This document shows, in pieces, positions 46,991 to 61,900 of a stretch of DNA of 64,000 bases. The notes under the pieces are model-generated. The model was not told the origin of the DNA and searched no databases. It was given only the letters and a program-made list of their open reading frames with translations. Where the stretch lies: assembly GCA_011800805.1 (NCBI GenBank), contig MPNW01000464.1, positions 7,236 through 71,235 of the forward strand, read 5' to 3'. Position numbers and translations under genes: made by a program. This DNA comes from Hirudo medicinalis (lineage: Eukaryota; Annelida; Clitellata; Hirudinida; Hirudinidae). Every line of letters begins with the position of its first letter. Position 1 is the first letter of the stretch.

Positions 46991-49900
46991 CTACAAGACC
47001 AAAAAATCAAACTATAAAGAAATGTATAAGCCTTTTTGCTTCAAAAAACTTTGATGACTATCATTTACTAACTTTAAAAAAATTAAAACCTCCAAGATAT
47101 GGGTGGGCAAACTAAGTTCATTAAAGAGTTTTATGTGGCTGTAGGTGCAACCAACAGTTTTCCAAGAGTTTAACTTTCCATAACTTGAATGTTCGGTATT
47201 CTTAATTTGTAATTAACTACCTTATACTTTTTATACTTTTATTATTTTATATTATTTTATTATTATACTTTTTTTATTATTATACTAAGTTATAATTGTA
47301 TTTTTAGCCTTGTTATCACTTTAACTTTAACTTGTCCTAATTTTAAGTTGCTTAGAAGTTAATTTTCAAGTTTTTTTTTTTTAACTGAAAAACAAATCAG
47401 CCAAGGCCAAACGGTCCAAAAATTGATAAAACAATAGTAAATAATATAAAACTTGTGATTTTTATAGGTTTTTCCAAATCCTCTTAGCTCATTTAGCCTT
47501 TGGACCATAAGGTATGTTGAATCCCATATTGCTGAATAGTCCATTAAAGCCCCTCTTTGGCTATGCCTGACCCGTTCATGTGTCGTTACCAAAGAGTCTT
47601 ACTGTTTTAACGACACTTCTAGCTTTTTGTAACAAGGAGGACATTGTGCTAATTTTACAGAGGTCTTTATAGACCAGCTGGTGTGTGCCAAACATTATTA
47701 TTCTCTTTAGTTTGGTGATTTGGCACAAATTCATCTCCAGGAAATTAAATATCATTATATTCATTGTTCTCATCATCCTTCTCATTCATTTCTCCTAGCA
47801 TCTTCACTGCTTTACTTATATTGCCAGCATTCTCAGTTGTTATCATTAAGACTTGTTGATCAATGTCCCAGCTTTCCATGCAATCATTTCACTTAGTGTA
47901 AGGAACTTTCAAAATATTAAGTAGAACACGCACAGGGGAACTACTTAATCTTGAGAAGGCTGCTGATATAGTAACATTGGATCTTGAGTAAAACTTTGAA
48001 GTCCAACAATCCATTGCAATAACTATGGCTGTCACAGACTTCAAGTCATCCTTTATCTGTACAGAAATGTGGCTAGCTAGATCATCCAGCATTCCCTCTT
48101 TCTTTCTTCCTGGCAACTCACAACTGGGATTGATCTGTCCCACAATCTTCTTGAAAAAACAATTTTCAACTATAGACCTTGGATGTGTCAATCAGAAACA
48201 TTGCTGTAATTTCATGTTTCTGAACTAAACAAAATTCCTTGATCTCTTTTGCTTGAATGGTTTCTTCAAAATATCGTCTACTGCTGCTTGATCTCCATTC
48301 GGTTTCATCATAGAAGCAGATATCAATTGATAATTCTCCTTCTTTTGACATGGTTCAAAATATTTGTTGTATTCCTTCCTTTTATTTCTCATTTCTCGAC
48401 TGCATCCCTCGACAATGCAAGTTGGCACCTCCTTCGGAGCATCATACTTGAAATACTTCTACACAGGATGACTAAAATGTAAATGTAAATGTAGTTCATT
48501 TATATAGCGCCATATGCATAGTGTCAGCTTTTTGTTAACTATTCATATAGTGCTCCTTCCCAAGGGCGCTTGCGGCAATGCAGGCTGGGTTTCGAACACG
48601 ACACACTATGCCATACACAGGAACGTAACCCATTTGGCCAACCTGCACTAATCTTGTGACCACGACCTGGCTTAAACATGATAGCACTACAAGCAACAAA
48701 ACACATACAAACGTTCTTCCAAAAAGTAAGGTGCTATGCTATGTAATCATGTAAACAAAATAAAACAAAATATTTTTATGAACAAAAATTTTTGAATTGA
48801 TTTCAATTTCAAAATTCAAAATTTATTTTTAAATTATAATTTTAACCTAAAGATTATTTTCGTTTTATTTTTGCTTTCAACATTGAGTAAATTGTCATTA
48901 TTAAGTTAATTTTCTTATTTTTTCCATTTTTAAATTCGTTATTAACTGAATTAGTTTTTAAAGTTAACATAACTGGAACAACTCTAAATTTTCCAGGACA
49001 ACTTATGAAAAGTAAATAAAAACAGCATAATATATTAATACAAATAAAAACAAAAATAAACATATGTAAAATGTCAAGTGTAAAATACATGTTTTATGAC
49101 AGCTCATGAAATGGACAAAATCAAATAACTTAGATTCAAGTACAGTTTTTCCACTACAGGTTTGGTGTTGAGGTATTTCAGAAGCAATAGCTGATTTGAA
49201 AAAAGAAGGTAGTATATGGTAAAGATGGGTGAATTGAGCATCATTTGAGGATATATAACCCAGCACAAGTTTAAAAACTATGTTGTGAAACAACGATGCA
49301 AAAATAAAAAATTCGACATTATCAACAATACTTTACTAATTAGCAAGTAATCCATATTTCAGAAATAATCAGGTTAGTAATTGAATTCAAACAAACGAAT
49401 CTTGTATGTCAGAAACAAAAGTCACTCTGCACTATGGCATAGTAACTTAGACTATGAGAAACAAGGAAGCAGCTTGGGCATTTATATTCTTATGATCAAA
49501 GATTATGTCAGCATAAAATTAATTACAGAAACAAAACATTAAATAATTTTTGATTTAGTGATTTAGGCTTCGGCCGAAACTAGGCCCTAACTGAAATTCG
49601 GTTGGTCTCTACATTGTAGCAGATCAACCGATTCAGCAACTCTTTACCCCAGGTAACTTTATAACGTTGCAGTTCATCAGAAGCACTTTCAATATCTTGT
49701 GAATCTGAGTCAGAATCCATCAGCTTTATATGCTTTTCAATAGGTTCACATATTGGGACTATCATCAATCCTATCAATCAATAGTATCATTAACTACTAT
49801 TTGTTGTCCAAAAAGTGACCAAGTTTGTTCTTTTGAATCGTTTAAAACTTTAAAGTTTTTAATTGTGGGTAAAGCGCTGTTGCAATCTGTGATATTTCAA

Positions 49901-52900
49901 TGCTTCTCAGCTACATGTTCTCTGAAGTCATTAACAGAGGCTGCCTTGAATTTGGCTAAGTAGTCTGGATAATTAATCATTGTAAATGGTGATCCATTTA
50001 CATATATACTTTTGACAACCAGGATTGTAGCCTGACAGAACAAGTCTAAAATGTTCATATAATTGACCTGACAAAGGTTTAAGTTTAATAACTCGATTAC
50101 TCTCTGTCACCATATTGCAACGTTTACTGTTATTATTATGTCATGGTTTCTGTCCAAGTTCTTCTTGAAACTTTCGACATCCTGTGATGTCACAACATCC
50201 TGAGGCAAACTGTTCCATTCCACTCTGTTGCCAAAGAAAAACTTCCTACAATCTTTGTGGGCCAACCTTGTCATCAATTTTCTTTCATGTCCTCTGGTTT
50301 TTGTATATGTACAGACAGGTAGGGAAGGGCAAACTAAATCTCTCATTTCACTTGTTAACAAAATGAAATCAGCTCTTTTTCTTCTGTAACATAAACTTGG
50401 CAACTTCAGTTTTTCCAATCTCGATTGGTATGGGAGCCCCTTGCAAGATTGTCTTAATTTTGTAGCTCTTCTTTGAACTCCTTCAATCACATCAGTCAAT
50501 CCCTGTCTATATGGCTCCATACCTGCACTCCATACTCCAACTGTGACCTCACCAAAGACTTGAACAAACCCACAAAAGCAAATCCGACAAATGTCTAAAA
50601 TTTCTTACCATTATACCTAGCATCAATCGTGTTTGCTTTCTTGACCCATGAAAGGATGTGTTCTTTGAATTTTAAATCTGAGTCTAAAATAATTCCAAGG
50701 TTCGTAAAAGAGTTGTAAACTGGAATCTCGTATTTTGCTCCATCTAGGTCTGATAACTGGTATTTATTTAAGTGGTGTTGTACCCCTAGACTTAGTGTGC
50801 AGCATTTATTCATATTCACTTTCATTTGCCATCTGTTGAACCAATCAATTACATTATCCACATCTACCTGTAATTTGTTGCAGTCTTCCTCTTCGCTAAT
50901 AACTCTATATATTTTCATTTCATCCGCAAACAAGAACAAGTTTTCACAAACTGTGTAGATGTCATTGATATATATGAGAAACAACAATGGTCTGAGCATT
51001 GAGGGACTCCGCTAGTCACAGGCAATGAGCCTGACAACTCCCCACTAACCCTCACCTGGAAGCTCCGGCCCGACAAATAGTTACCAATCCACACAACAAC
51101 CGTGTGATGCACCCCGTATCTCTCCAGCTTGAAGAGTAGCTTTTCATGCGAGATCTTATCAAAGGCTTTTTCCAAGACTGTATAAATTGCATCGACCTCA
51201 TCACCAGCCTCCACTGCACTGGTAAGTGTATCCATGAATCTGAGCATTTGGAGAGTCATAGAACGAGATGGTAAAAATCCAAATTGGTTTTGAGCAAAAA
51301 GATTGTTTCTCGAAAAGTGTGGTATCAGATGGTCCTTAATGATTGATTCAAAAATTTTACAACAAACTGATGTCAATGACACAGGTCTATAGTTTGAGAC
51401 TGCATTTTTCATTTCTTTTTTGAACAATGGAACCACACAACTAGATCTCCACCGTCTTCCACCACCACCCCTGACCGAATGAAATAATCAAAGATGTGTT
51501 TCAAATACCACTTTATTGATTACCCGTGTCTCTTTTTAAAATTCTTTGATGAATTCCATCCAGTCCCAGTGATTTGCTGCTGTTGAGATCTTTCAACTTC
51601 CTACACAGTACGTTTATGTCAATCTGAACCTCCTCCATCTCGAATCCCAGGAACTAAAACAGGGATTAAAAACAGGTGTCACTTCAGAACCTGAATCTGT
51701 AATTATACACTGATGCAAAAAAGTCTTCAAATGCTTGAGACTTCTCCTTGCCTCCAATCAAATCGATACCATTCACTGAGATTGTACTGATTGCATCTTT
51801 GCTACTTGTTTTCATTTGTACATAATTCCAGAATAATTTTGGATTTGATTTGAATTTGAGTGCTAATTGATTCTGGCTTTCTATATTTAGCTTAATGGAC
51901 AAATTTTTGACTCTTTTTCCAAAATAAAACTCTCCAATGTTCATCATTTTCATAATTTAAATATATATGTTTTGTTAAAATAAGCTTGTCATTTAGAAGA
52001 TAGTTTTTTTCAACCATCCACTTGCAGTGTTTTAAGTATATCTAGATGTTGACAATAAATCTCTTGATGGGCCTCCAACATTTTCCATAGGAGCTGGTGT
52101 GGTACTGAACCCTTATGCGTTCGCTAGGTTCAGCCACATGACGTACAGACTCAGCCGGTTCTCTGGATAGTCTTCCAGGTCGTCGAGGTAAGCTCGATAC
52201 AACAGGGTACACCCGGAATGCCTCCCTTTTGGACTGAAATGTCATGATGGAGAAAAATATTTTCCCCTCTACATTCAACAGTGATATTAAGTCTTAGTCT
52301 GAATTAATTCAGACCTTTGGAGTCTTTCTCCTTTGGACTATAGATGCCCTCTGCCTTCTTCCACTCATCATCAACTGTGGCATACTCTCTGAATGAGGGA
52401 ATGCAGCAAGTATAGTGTTTTGGGGCATCTTTTGTATAGGAGATAGGGAACTCCGTTTGGTCCTGGCGCTGATCGGTTTCTTGTTTTCCTCACAACTCCT
52501 CTCACCTCCTCGAGCAAAGAAGCTGCCATGCAAAAGGCACTGGTCGGCAGCAGCACCTCCTGGATGTCTTGTCTTCTTTAGCTACTTTCCACCGGGGGCC
52601 ATATCTGCTCATCAGCCGGAAGTCCCTGTCAGTTTTTATTCTTCAGGACCCAACACTTACCACCGGCTTTGAGAGGCTCTCGTTGGCCTTCTTATGCAAG
52701 TCACTGCTGCCTGGACTGGAGCGACTCCGAAAGCTCTCAATGGCTTCTTCATGTCACATACTATCTGCTTTGCGCCTGCAAACTTCGACTATGCGAGGTC
52801 CTCTTTGGCCTTTTTATGTCTATCGTATCCACTCCAGTTGCCTGCAGCGGTCATGAAAGCCCTCAGTGGCTCCTTCACACCATATACTTAATATATGCAA

Positions 52901-55900
52901 ACTGGGCCTTATGATTTCTTTGTAGCGGGCAGCCGGAGATAGAAATTTTCTGGACTCAACCGCGGTTTGGTCTGCAGTCCCACAGTACATCTTCTGCATA
53001 TCGCTCCAGGTAAGGGATCGTAGCATTACGTCTTCCCACGTTGTCCAGTCACCCTGCTGAGATTGCTGAACTGCCCTTGCCACTCGGTCTTGATCCAGTT
53101 TTCGCCTCCTTTCCTGGCTAATCATAACGGCTCTGACTGATGAGCTTGTCTGGGACCATTTTGGCAGGTGGTTCCATCCAACTGCATGATGGTCCATCTG
53201 GGTAGGACCTCTCACTTCCTCGAACACTAGCTCAGCTACTGATTCGTTGATCTCATTCTGCGCTCGGAATTTCCTTCCAGATCTGAATAGTGGCTTGACT
53301 TCGCAGATGCTGCTGTCCACTGCGTTATTATTTTGGAGAACTTGTACTCTTCCACGATGGACCTTAGTGGTAGTCACAGACTTGTGCTCCTGCTGTAGAG
53401 GGCAACCGATGAAAATGCTGGAGGAAGGCCTAGCCATTTTCTGATGTATCCGTTAACTTTCCTCTCAAGTTTCTCGACCACTGACAAACCAATCTCATAG
53501 ATTGCCAATGGCCAGAGCAGTCTTGGAAGAAGCACGAATTGGAGCAACCACACTTTGAAACTTGCAGCCGTGCCGCCTCGATCGCTTGCAGTCCCTTGTT
53601 AAATCTCTTGTAATTTGTATTATTACGTATATCTTATATGGTTTGGTTTTATTTTGTGTGTGTGAAAATTTATCTTATTTATCTTCCAACAAGCAAAAAC
53701 GAGATATAACAATATTATTAATAATAACAATATGCATAAAATGTATAATATGCTTAAATGTATAAAATACATCACTTACATTGTCTGTTCCAATGACAGA
53801 ACCAATGCTTTTTAGGGAACAATAATTGTCAAGATGTGAGTATTTCTGGCCACTAGAAGCTTTCCAAAGAGAATAACCAGATGAATTATTCTTCATTAAA
53901 ACATAAGCTGTTTTCCCTTCTGGTATTGCAGTACCTTAGAAATTTATGAATAATGTAATTGATCCTGATGTTGTGTAACTATAACAATAATAAATACATA
54001 ATTTATTCAAAGTATTACTTAATAATAATAACTAGTATTAGGTCTGCAGTCCACAGTCCATTCAAAAATCATTACATAGATTATCCAAACATAACAATTA
54101 TTATTATTATTATTATTAATTATCTATTACAATAACTATTGTATAGATTATCCAAGCATAATTATTGTTACCTATTACAATCCAAGCTTTGAATCCAAGG
54201 TATAGAAAGTAATTTGCTAGCAGCACAGCATGCTCCTCCTCACCACCTTGCAACAACTTTAAGAACTCCTGATAAGAACAAATTAATCAAATATCCTTGA
54301 AACTACCATTGCAAGACCATCTACTTTAAGAAGGAGTAGAAATATAATTACCAGAGAGGTTGCCCAAACATCACAAAACCCAGGAAACATGACATTACTA
54401 GACACATTTGGAATTAATGAAACATATCTTGATAAAGCTAGCTGTTAAAAATTTGTAAATACAATAATTTGATATAACACAACTATTTTATTTACATAAA
54501 TGGACAGTAATTTTTGATTCACTATTTTTGTAATTGTTTGATCTACCTACAAGCTTCTGATCCTCATCAGAAATTCCTTCGAATATTCTTGGAGGAGGTT
54601 GAATAGGCTTAAGATATCTTGTTGCTAGCACAGATGATCCATAAAAATTTGTGACAGTTGCCAAAAAGTTACGATTTGAAAATTGTTTTTTCAATCCATT
54701 GAGCCAATCTTCACATCTTGTTGAAACATCTTCAGCTTCAATGGTACTTAACTAAATTTGATAAATATTTAGTTTTATTTTTGATGGGCAAATAATAATG
54801 CATACTTACTTTATCTACCAGTGGAAGACTGTATGGAAGTTTAGCATCAAGCGTTATGAGAAGTGACAGGTATATGCCATCATTAAGTGCCACATCAATA
54901 AATTCAGAATTTGTTTCTTGTTTTGAATAACCAAGTAAAAATGGAGGTCTTTGTATTTTAAAAGTTCCATCAATCTAAAAGCAATGTTCATCCACATTAT
55001 TCATGTTACTTTATTTTATGAAAAACAAACCTTATCATTTATAAAAATGGTGGAAAATGGAATCTTCAAGCTACCAAGCCACCTTTTTTCAGTTCTTGTA
55101 TTTATCTTTTCAAAACAATCCTTATAAAAATAAATTATATAGTAATGCATAGATTATCTAAACATCAACAATTTTTGGGTCCGAAAAACTGCAAAGAAGA
55201 AATATGTACATGCTATAAATTAGCTGGCTATTATGAATTTTAGTGCCCATAATATTTTATAATGTTCTGCATATTTAAATCTAAATTAACTTATTTTGCT
55301 TCTAGTTTTAAGGTTGGAAAATAAGATGTAAAAATTGTGGGAAAATATGGAAAAAAAAATTAAGTAATTGAAAGTCATGCCTTATCTTCACTAATTAATT
55401 GGCAGTCAAATACATCACAATGTTAAAAACTCGTTAACTGACCAAGCTTTCCAGCAGAGGTTCTAGTCATCACAAGGCATTTTTATAAGATATTTATTAA
55501 AGAAATAAATTCAAACCTACTGAAAGATGCTCAGAGTAAAAAGTAATATTGTACAATGCACTGTCACATCCAGAACTTGATGCAGTTTGAGGTAATTTTT
55601 ACTCATAGATGCAATGCATTGCTTCAGCCAATGGATCAAGAAATTTTAAAAGTTATAAAAGATCCATAGGAAACATGTGGAATAAGTGAAAAAAGTAAGA
55701 TTGTTGCATGGTTATTGTTATAAGACCACTTATGCTTGGAACAATGTTACTTTAATGTCCTGGTGCAATTAATAACACATCCTACTCAGCATGTGCTGTT
55801 GAAAAGAACAACTGTTGAAGTGACTTAGCAGATTTTGAATTTTGAATGTAGTTCAAAAAACAATTTTGAAATTAGCTTGGCCTAAATTTGCTACTCATTC

Positions 55901-58900
55901 ACAAACAAAACGTACGTCAATAACAAAGTGATCATAAATGTTGAAGTATATGAGGTCATTGCAAGAGTGAAGACTGAAACACTGTAATCATCATTCAAGG
56001 GTCTACAAATATAGCAACATATCAACAGCAACCTAATTTCAATGATGCAATAATTTAGAAGAATTTATACCTAAAAGTAAAGTTAAGTTCTTCATTCCAA
56101 ATTGGTTGTGAACCAGCAGACACAGAGGTTGAAAGCATATTTTGCTGAAATGATACTTCAACGAAAGGACATACCAATTGCTAAAATTTATGGTGAAATG
56201 AGCAATTATTTCTGAAATTATGAATTGTTGATCACAAATAAAGTTAGTAATAAAACCTGCTCCTTGACTTTTATATTTATAATGTTTTTTTCATCAAGAT
56301 TTTCATAGGAGTTGTTGAAAATTTTATTAACATCATTCCATGGGTTAATTGAAGCATTAATTGAACCAATCGTTGTAGAATTATTGCTCATGTAAATTGA
56401 TTTCCTACCATGAATATTGGTGTCCACCCTGTTGATATTAAATAATATTGACAGATGTAAACAATATTTTCAATTATATATATGATATATTTATTTTCAA
56501 CCTGTCAGATGAACTTCTTACAGGAATACCAAAAGCTCTAATGATATTAATGAGAACACGAATTTGTGACTCATGGTTTTTTGGTGCCACTTTCTTGTTA
56601 ACCATTCTCACTGGTTTCAATGGACGTTTCGGCTCCAGAATAGAATTTAGGGATGACAAAATAAAGCTATTGACATAATTTCAAAATATTCATTGCATGA
56701 ATCACTTGCAAGAGAAGAAAATATTAGTAATTAACAGTTCAATTTCAAAATAAATGAAAACATAGAAACTTCCAAATTTGATTACGCATAAATCCAACAA
56801 ATATTGTTATTTGCTAAGTTAAGTTAAATAGTAATGCCAAATTTCATCAAAAAATTAACATAATTGCAATTGCAATTAGCCAATCTTTTGACTCCCTTAT
56901 GCATTCAGGTAGAACGGGAAGGTACTATTTTAATGATCTACCACTTATATAGCTCCCCTACCCAAGGGCGCTCCCAGGCAGTGTAGACTGGGATGTGAAC
57001 ATGACACATTACAACTGCTGCCATTATTGCCACATGCAGGAATGCAACCCATTTGGCCAAACTGCATGCCAATTGAATTAACAATAATTAAATTAAATAT
57101 CAAAGTAAGTAACAAAACAATCTCAACACTCAATCAAAATAAGTGAAAATACTTTGAAAAATTAATCCATCCTAAAAGGATTCTGCAGAGGTATTTAACA
57201 TTGTATTTGAACATTATTTGAATGAATTTAAGACCAATTTACTGTTTTTATATCTCATAATGAGTTAGTTTGTATTAAAATTTACAATACTTTTAAAATA
57301 ATTCAGATATATATAGATGTGACTTTCATCCATATCATATGAATAAACTGCATGAGTTCTAAATTGTAAAAAAAAACATTTTATGAAAATTTTGAGGTTA
57401 ATAGATCTGATTTCTACAAATTTTTAATTAAGCATTAAGCACCTGATATTAGGAACATTGTTTTCATTGATAACTTCTGAATAGTTTTTTTTTGTGGATG
57501 TCAACCAAAACTTTTTCATGATTGATGAATGTACCTTAAGAGCAATGTACAAAAATTATTTAATTTGTATTATGTAATAATTATTAACAATATTAGAATA
57601 TTAGACCAAATAAACTATTAGTATTTAAACATGATCCAATAGACAATTTAGAAAGTAAAAACATGGACTTAGAAATAAAAAAAAAGACAATTACAATTTT
57701 TCAGAAACAAGCAAATGTTTAAGAAATGAAAAAAAAATACCTGCTGCAAAAATTTTGATGCTCTCATTCTGTAGGCATCTATGTCATCTCCTTTCACCAA
57801 CTCATCATGTTCATTCTGCTTCTCTAAATGCTACAAATATACATTTCTGAGATTAATTGGCTAACCTCATGTTACCTAACTAAGATCAACTCATCACTTA
57901 CAAGAAAGAGTTCTTCATTTATTTCACGATCAAACATAGGAACTTTGCAATTTTTAAAGCCTGGTGCTTGAGCTTCTCTCATTTCAATCATCTGGAATCT
58001 TCTAGAATTATTTATATGTTCATTGCTTGACAGGCAAAATTCTTCCAAAAGGTGTTCTAAGCGAAAATAAGATGGAACTCCTGAAGCATTCTGACAAGGA
58101 AAACCGGCAATTCCAAGAGGCTATAGCAAGACAATCAAAAAATCACTTTGGTGGTGAGTTTTTAAAAGGTATTTGATCAAATAATAGAACAGTGATCATT
58201 CACTTCATAATAACACCTATTGTATCATCCAAATTTTGATGTTTTATTGAAGGGGTCACACCAAAATAGTGAAGTCTGTAAAACCAAAATAGTGAAAGAC
58301 CAAAATATCTAAGACCACATACATACCTGTATACATTGAAGAAATTTGGTCAATACATATTTTGATTAGAGACCGACCAAATTTCGGTTTTGGCATCAAA
58401 AGTTGCCACATCATCATGTTCAGCATAGTTTTGGTTTTGGCCAAAACAGAAAAAATTAACTTTCAGTATAATTCAAAACAAAAAATTAATTAATGTCCGA
58501 TGCTGAAGAGGAGATGGATCTGTGGGCGCGCACGACAACCAGTCTACTAATATCAGTCAGAAACTTCCAACAGTTGCAGTCAAACTCCTCCCCAATCCTG
58601 TTGTCCATCCTGGTTTTTGGCTAGAAGGAAAAAAAGGTCATCTCTTTACGTTGTATGAGGGTTTGTCCCCTTGGGAAAAGCTGAAATGACATCCCTGATT
58701 TCAGCATGGAGCGGGGACAATATCGAGCCGATCCTTAAATACATGGAGGAACAATGGAACAAAGGAACACCACATTTCCATCCGTTTCATGATTCTGTTA
58801 TAGGAAATATTTGTGAACCAATAATGACTGCAAACGTTGGCACAGCTGTATCAACAGGAAGGCAGAAACTTTGGGCTTAAATCTCTATAAGCTCATAAAT

Positions 58901-61900
58901 ATGCTTCATAAAGAAGGTTTGCATTGAGACTGTTATATGTATCCAAAAAAAATGAACAAGGTTGGCAAGAAAATATTTTGTGACTATCAACTCAACATAT
59001 ATGAAGAATGGAATAATTATGATAACGTGCTATTGATATCAATGAATTGATGAAAATATATAGCATTCTATTGCAACAAATTTTCCAAAATTCGCTATTT
59101 TAGTCATGCCATTTACTAAAGGGCCTTTAGATATTTTGGTTTGATTATAAAACAGGCCTTTGCTATTTTCGACTGACCCGTTTTACTTGCATACCTTTCA
59201 CTTTTGGTATAAACCCTCTATTGAAAGAATTACCATATTTCCCCATGTATAAGACTCACTTTTTTCGAAAATTTAGGATCTAAATACTGGGTGCCTTTTA
59301 TATACTGGTTGTATAATTTTTACTTATATTTCTGCTTTTTCCAAATTTTGGTTCCCCAAATCAAGATGCATCTTGCACATGGGATCGTCTTATACATAGG
59401 GAATTAGGGTAGTTTCTTTCATATGCTCTAAAGCAAGAATTACCAGTCACTAATCAGAAATCCTAAAGGTTAGTGAATGCAGATAAAAGTAAATGCATTA
59501 ACCTTATTGAGATGTAAAATATGAACATTTGTTGGATCATTGGGATCCAGGTGATAGATCTTCAACCAATCAAGAAGCATCTTCTTGTCATTGAGCCCAT
59601 GCAAACCAATAGAAGAGATGATATCACTGGTTACTTTAGACCTAGAATTCATAATATGTAGTTATATATACATAAAAACCTTGGACATACAGATCTTGAG
59701 CACTGAGATCTAAAAATCAATTTCTTTTTGTAGAAGTTTCAAATTAAATTTTAGCCAAGCCAAATTTATAAAATTTGCAGGAAATATTGCTACAACTAGA
59801 CAAGTTTATTTAAACATCTGAATCATTAAAACTAGATTCAAAATATTAAACCCAGCCTGCTCTGCAAGGGAGCGCCCTTGAGTAGGGGCACTATATAAAC
59901 ATTTGGGCAATTGCAGTGCCGTCACATCCAATTCGGATATATAAGGCAATCAAATGAACTTCAAATACAAACTTGAAAAAGAAAAATTTGCTAAAAAAGA
60001 TAATATAGATAATTGATAAAATGCATCAATTATTCAGTGCAAAATATTTGTGAAACATTTTGATGACATTTGATATTTTTATTTCCCATGAATGGTAATA
60101 TAAATTATAGTTCATCTACTTACTTTCAATTTCTGTTCATATCTCAAAAAAATTAATTAAATCAAAGTAGTTCAACATTGCGAACTGGTAAATTTAATTC
60201 ATTCTTGAGTTTCTTCAACAATTCATTGTTGACTATTTACCTATTTGAAGCTTATCTTTTTCATCAAATAATTAACTTTCCTGAATGCTTCAATCTAACC
60301 AATTTCAACCATTGATTTTACCTTTAGCCATTGTAGTGATGCTTTTAAAACACTACACTCCGTCCAATATAGATAGGAAGTGCATATTTTACTCAAATTT
60401 TCATTTTCAGCTCAACAGGTCCATAAATGTTATTTCTAATTATTTGAATGCTCCTGAAGACTATGGGATCAACAAATCTCCAGGAAGAAAGAAGAAATTG
60501 CCTGCCAAACAGAAGAGACTGCTGATGAGGAGAGCATCATTGGGTAAATTTCTGCCAACCAGCTAAGAACAGAATTAAATTTAACTGTTTCTAAGAATAC
60601 AGTAATAAATTACTTAAATGCGAGAAAGAATTTAAAATATGAAAAGAGATTGAAGGCTCCAGCTCTGCAAGAACACCACAAAATTACCAGAGTTCAGTGG
60701 GCCAAAACAATGTCATCAAGGAGAGAAGGTTGGACCAACATAATTTTTGCTGATGAAATAAATTCAATCTAGATGGACATGATGGTTATCAGTTTTATTG
60801 GCATGACCTCAGATTAGAGAAGGAGTCATTTTATAGCAGAAATCATGGAGCTGGAATAGTCATGATTTGGGCAGGAATTTCACATGATGGACTCACTGAT
60901 CTAGCCTTTCTAAAAGGAAAGCAAATATCAGCAGATTATATCAAAGTGTTGGAAAATAATCTCCTGCCTTTTGCTGAGAGGATGTATTGTGCTAATTATG
61001 TATATCAAAAGGATAACGCTCCAAATTGACAAGGACCTTCTTCCAAGAGAGAAACATAAAGTTTTGAGTTGGCCAGCTCGTTCTCCTGATCTCAATCCAA
61101 TTGAAAATGCTTGGAGTAAGTTGTCAAGACTGGTCTACAAAGATGGGAGACAATTTAATTCTAAATCAGAGTTGGAAGATGCCATCAGGACCTCCTGGAA
61201 CAATCTGGAATCAGACTTTATAAAAAAACTAATTTTGTCGATGGACAAAAGATGTTTTTAAATAACAGAGAAAAATGAAAATATAATTTCATATTAAATA
61301 ACTTTTTGTCATAAAAATAAATTTTTGTTGTTATTATTGACTTTTCAAATTTCTTTCCTATCTTTTTTGGATGCCGAAAAAAAACACATTTTTGGGATTT
61401 TTTATTAAGTTTGAAAACAATATTTCACCAAATTCATTGTACATTCGAAGCACAAATTACATAACTTAATAATACTAAAATTTGAGTAATTTTCATAACA
61501 TATTGGTTGAGATATCTTTAAAAAAATGGGTACTCCCTATCTATTTTGGACTGGGTATAAAAGAGATATTATTCTCATGAACATGTCTACATTATATTTT
61601 ATTACTCACTTACATATCAGTCCCTTGAATTTCAGAGCATATGTGCAGTATTAATGTCAGTTGAAAAAATTATTAGGACGGGGTGGGTTGACATGCTCAA
61701 TTTAAATGCAATTCCTGGCTGTACTACAATATTAAGATAAAGAGTAGCATGAGCCCAACTGAGATCACCACCTTTATCCAGAAATAAGTTTTATATAAAT
61801 GTACTTCATTTATATAGCACCATAGCACCATAGCATCAGAGGCACCTTTGTTAACCATTTATATAGAGCTCCTTCCCAAGGGCGCTTGTGGCGGTGCAGG

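Noticed and set aside
35745..54120. CRISPR-like arrays
   Set aside because: The repeats seen are microsatellites or dispersed transposons with no regular spacer structure, and the genome is clearly eukaryotic.
55517..55600. Additional CC2D2A exon ([19 protein letters not shown])
   Set aside because: Exons 56002-55916 and 55120-55031 join in phase (VID then DCFEK) and leave no room by homology.
58671..58880. 69-codon ORF as a small gene in a CC2D2A intron
   Set aside because: No start context or homology; short open frames of this size are expected by chance.
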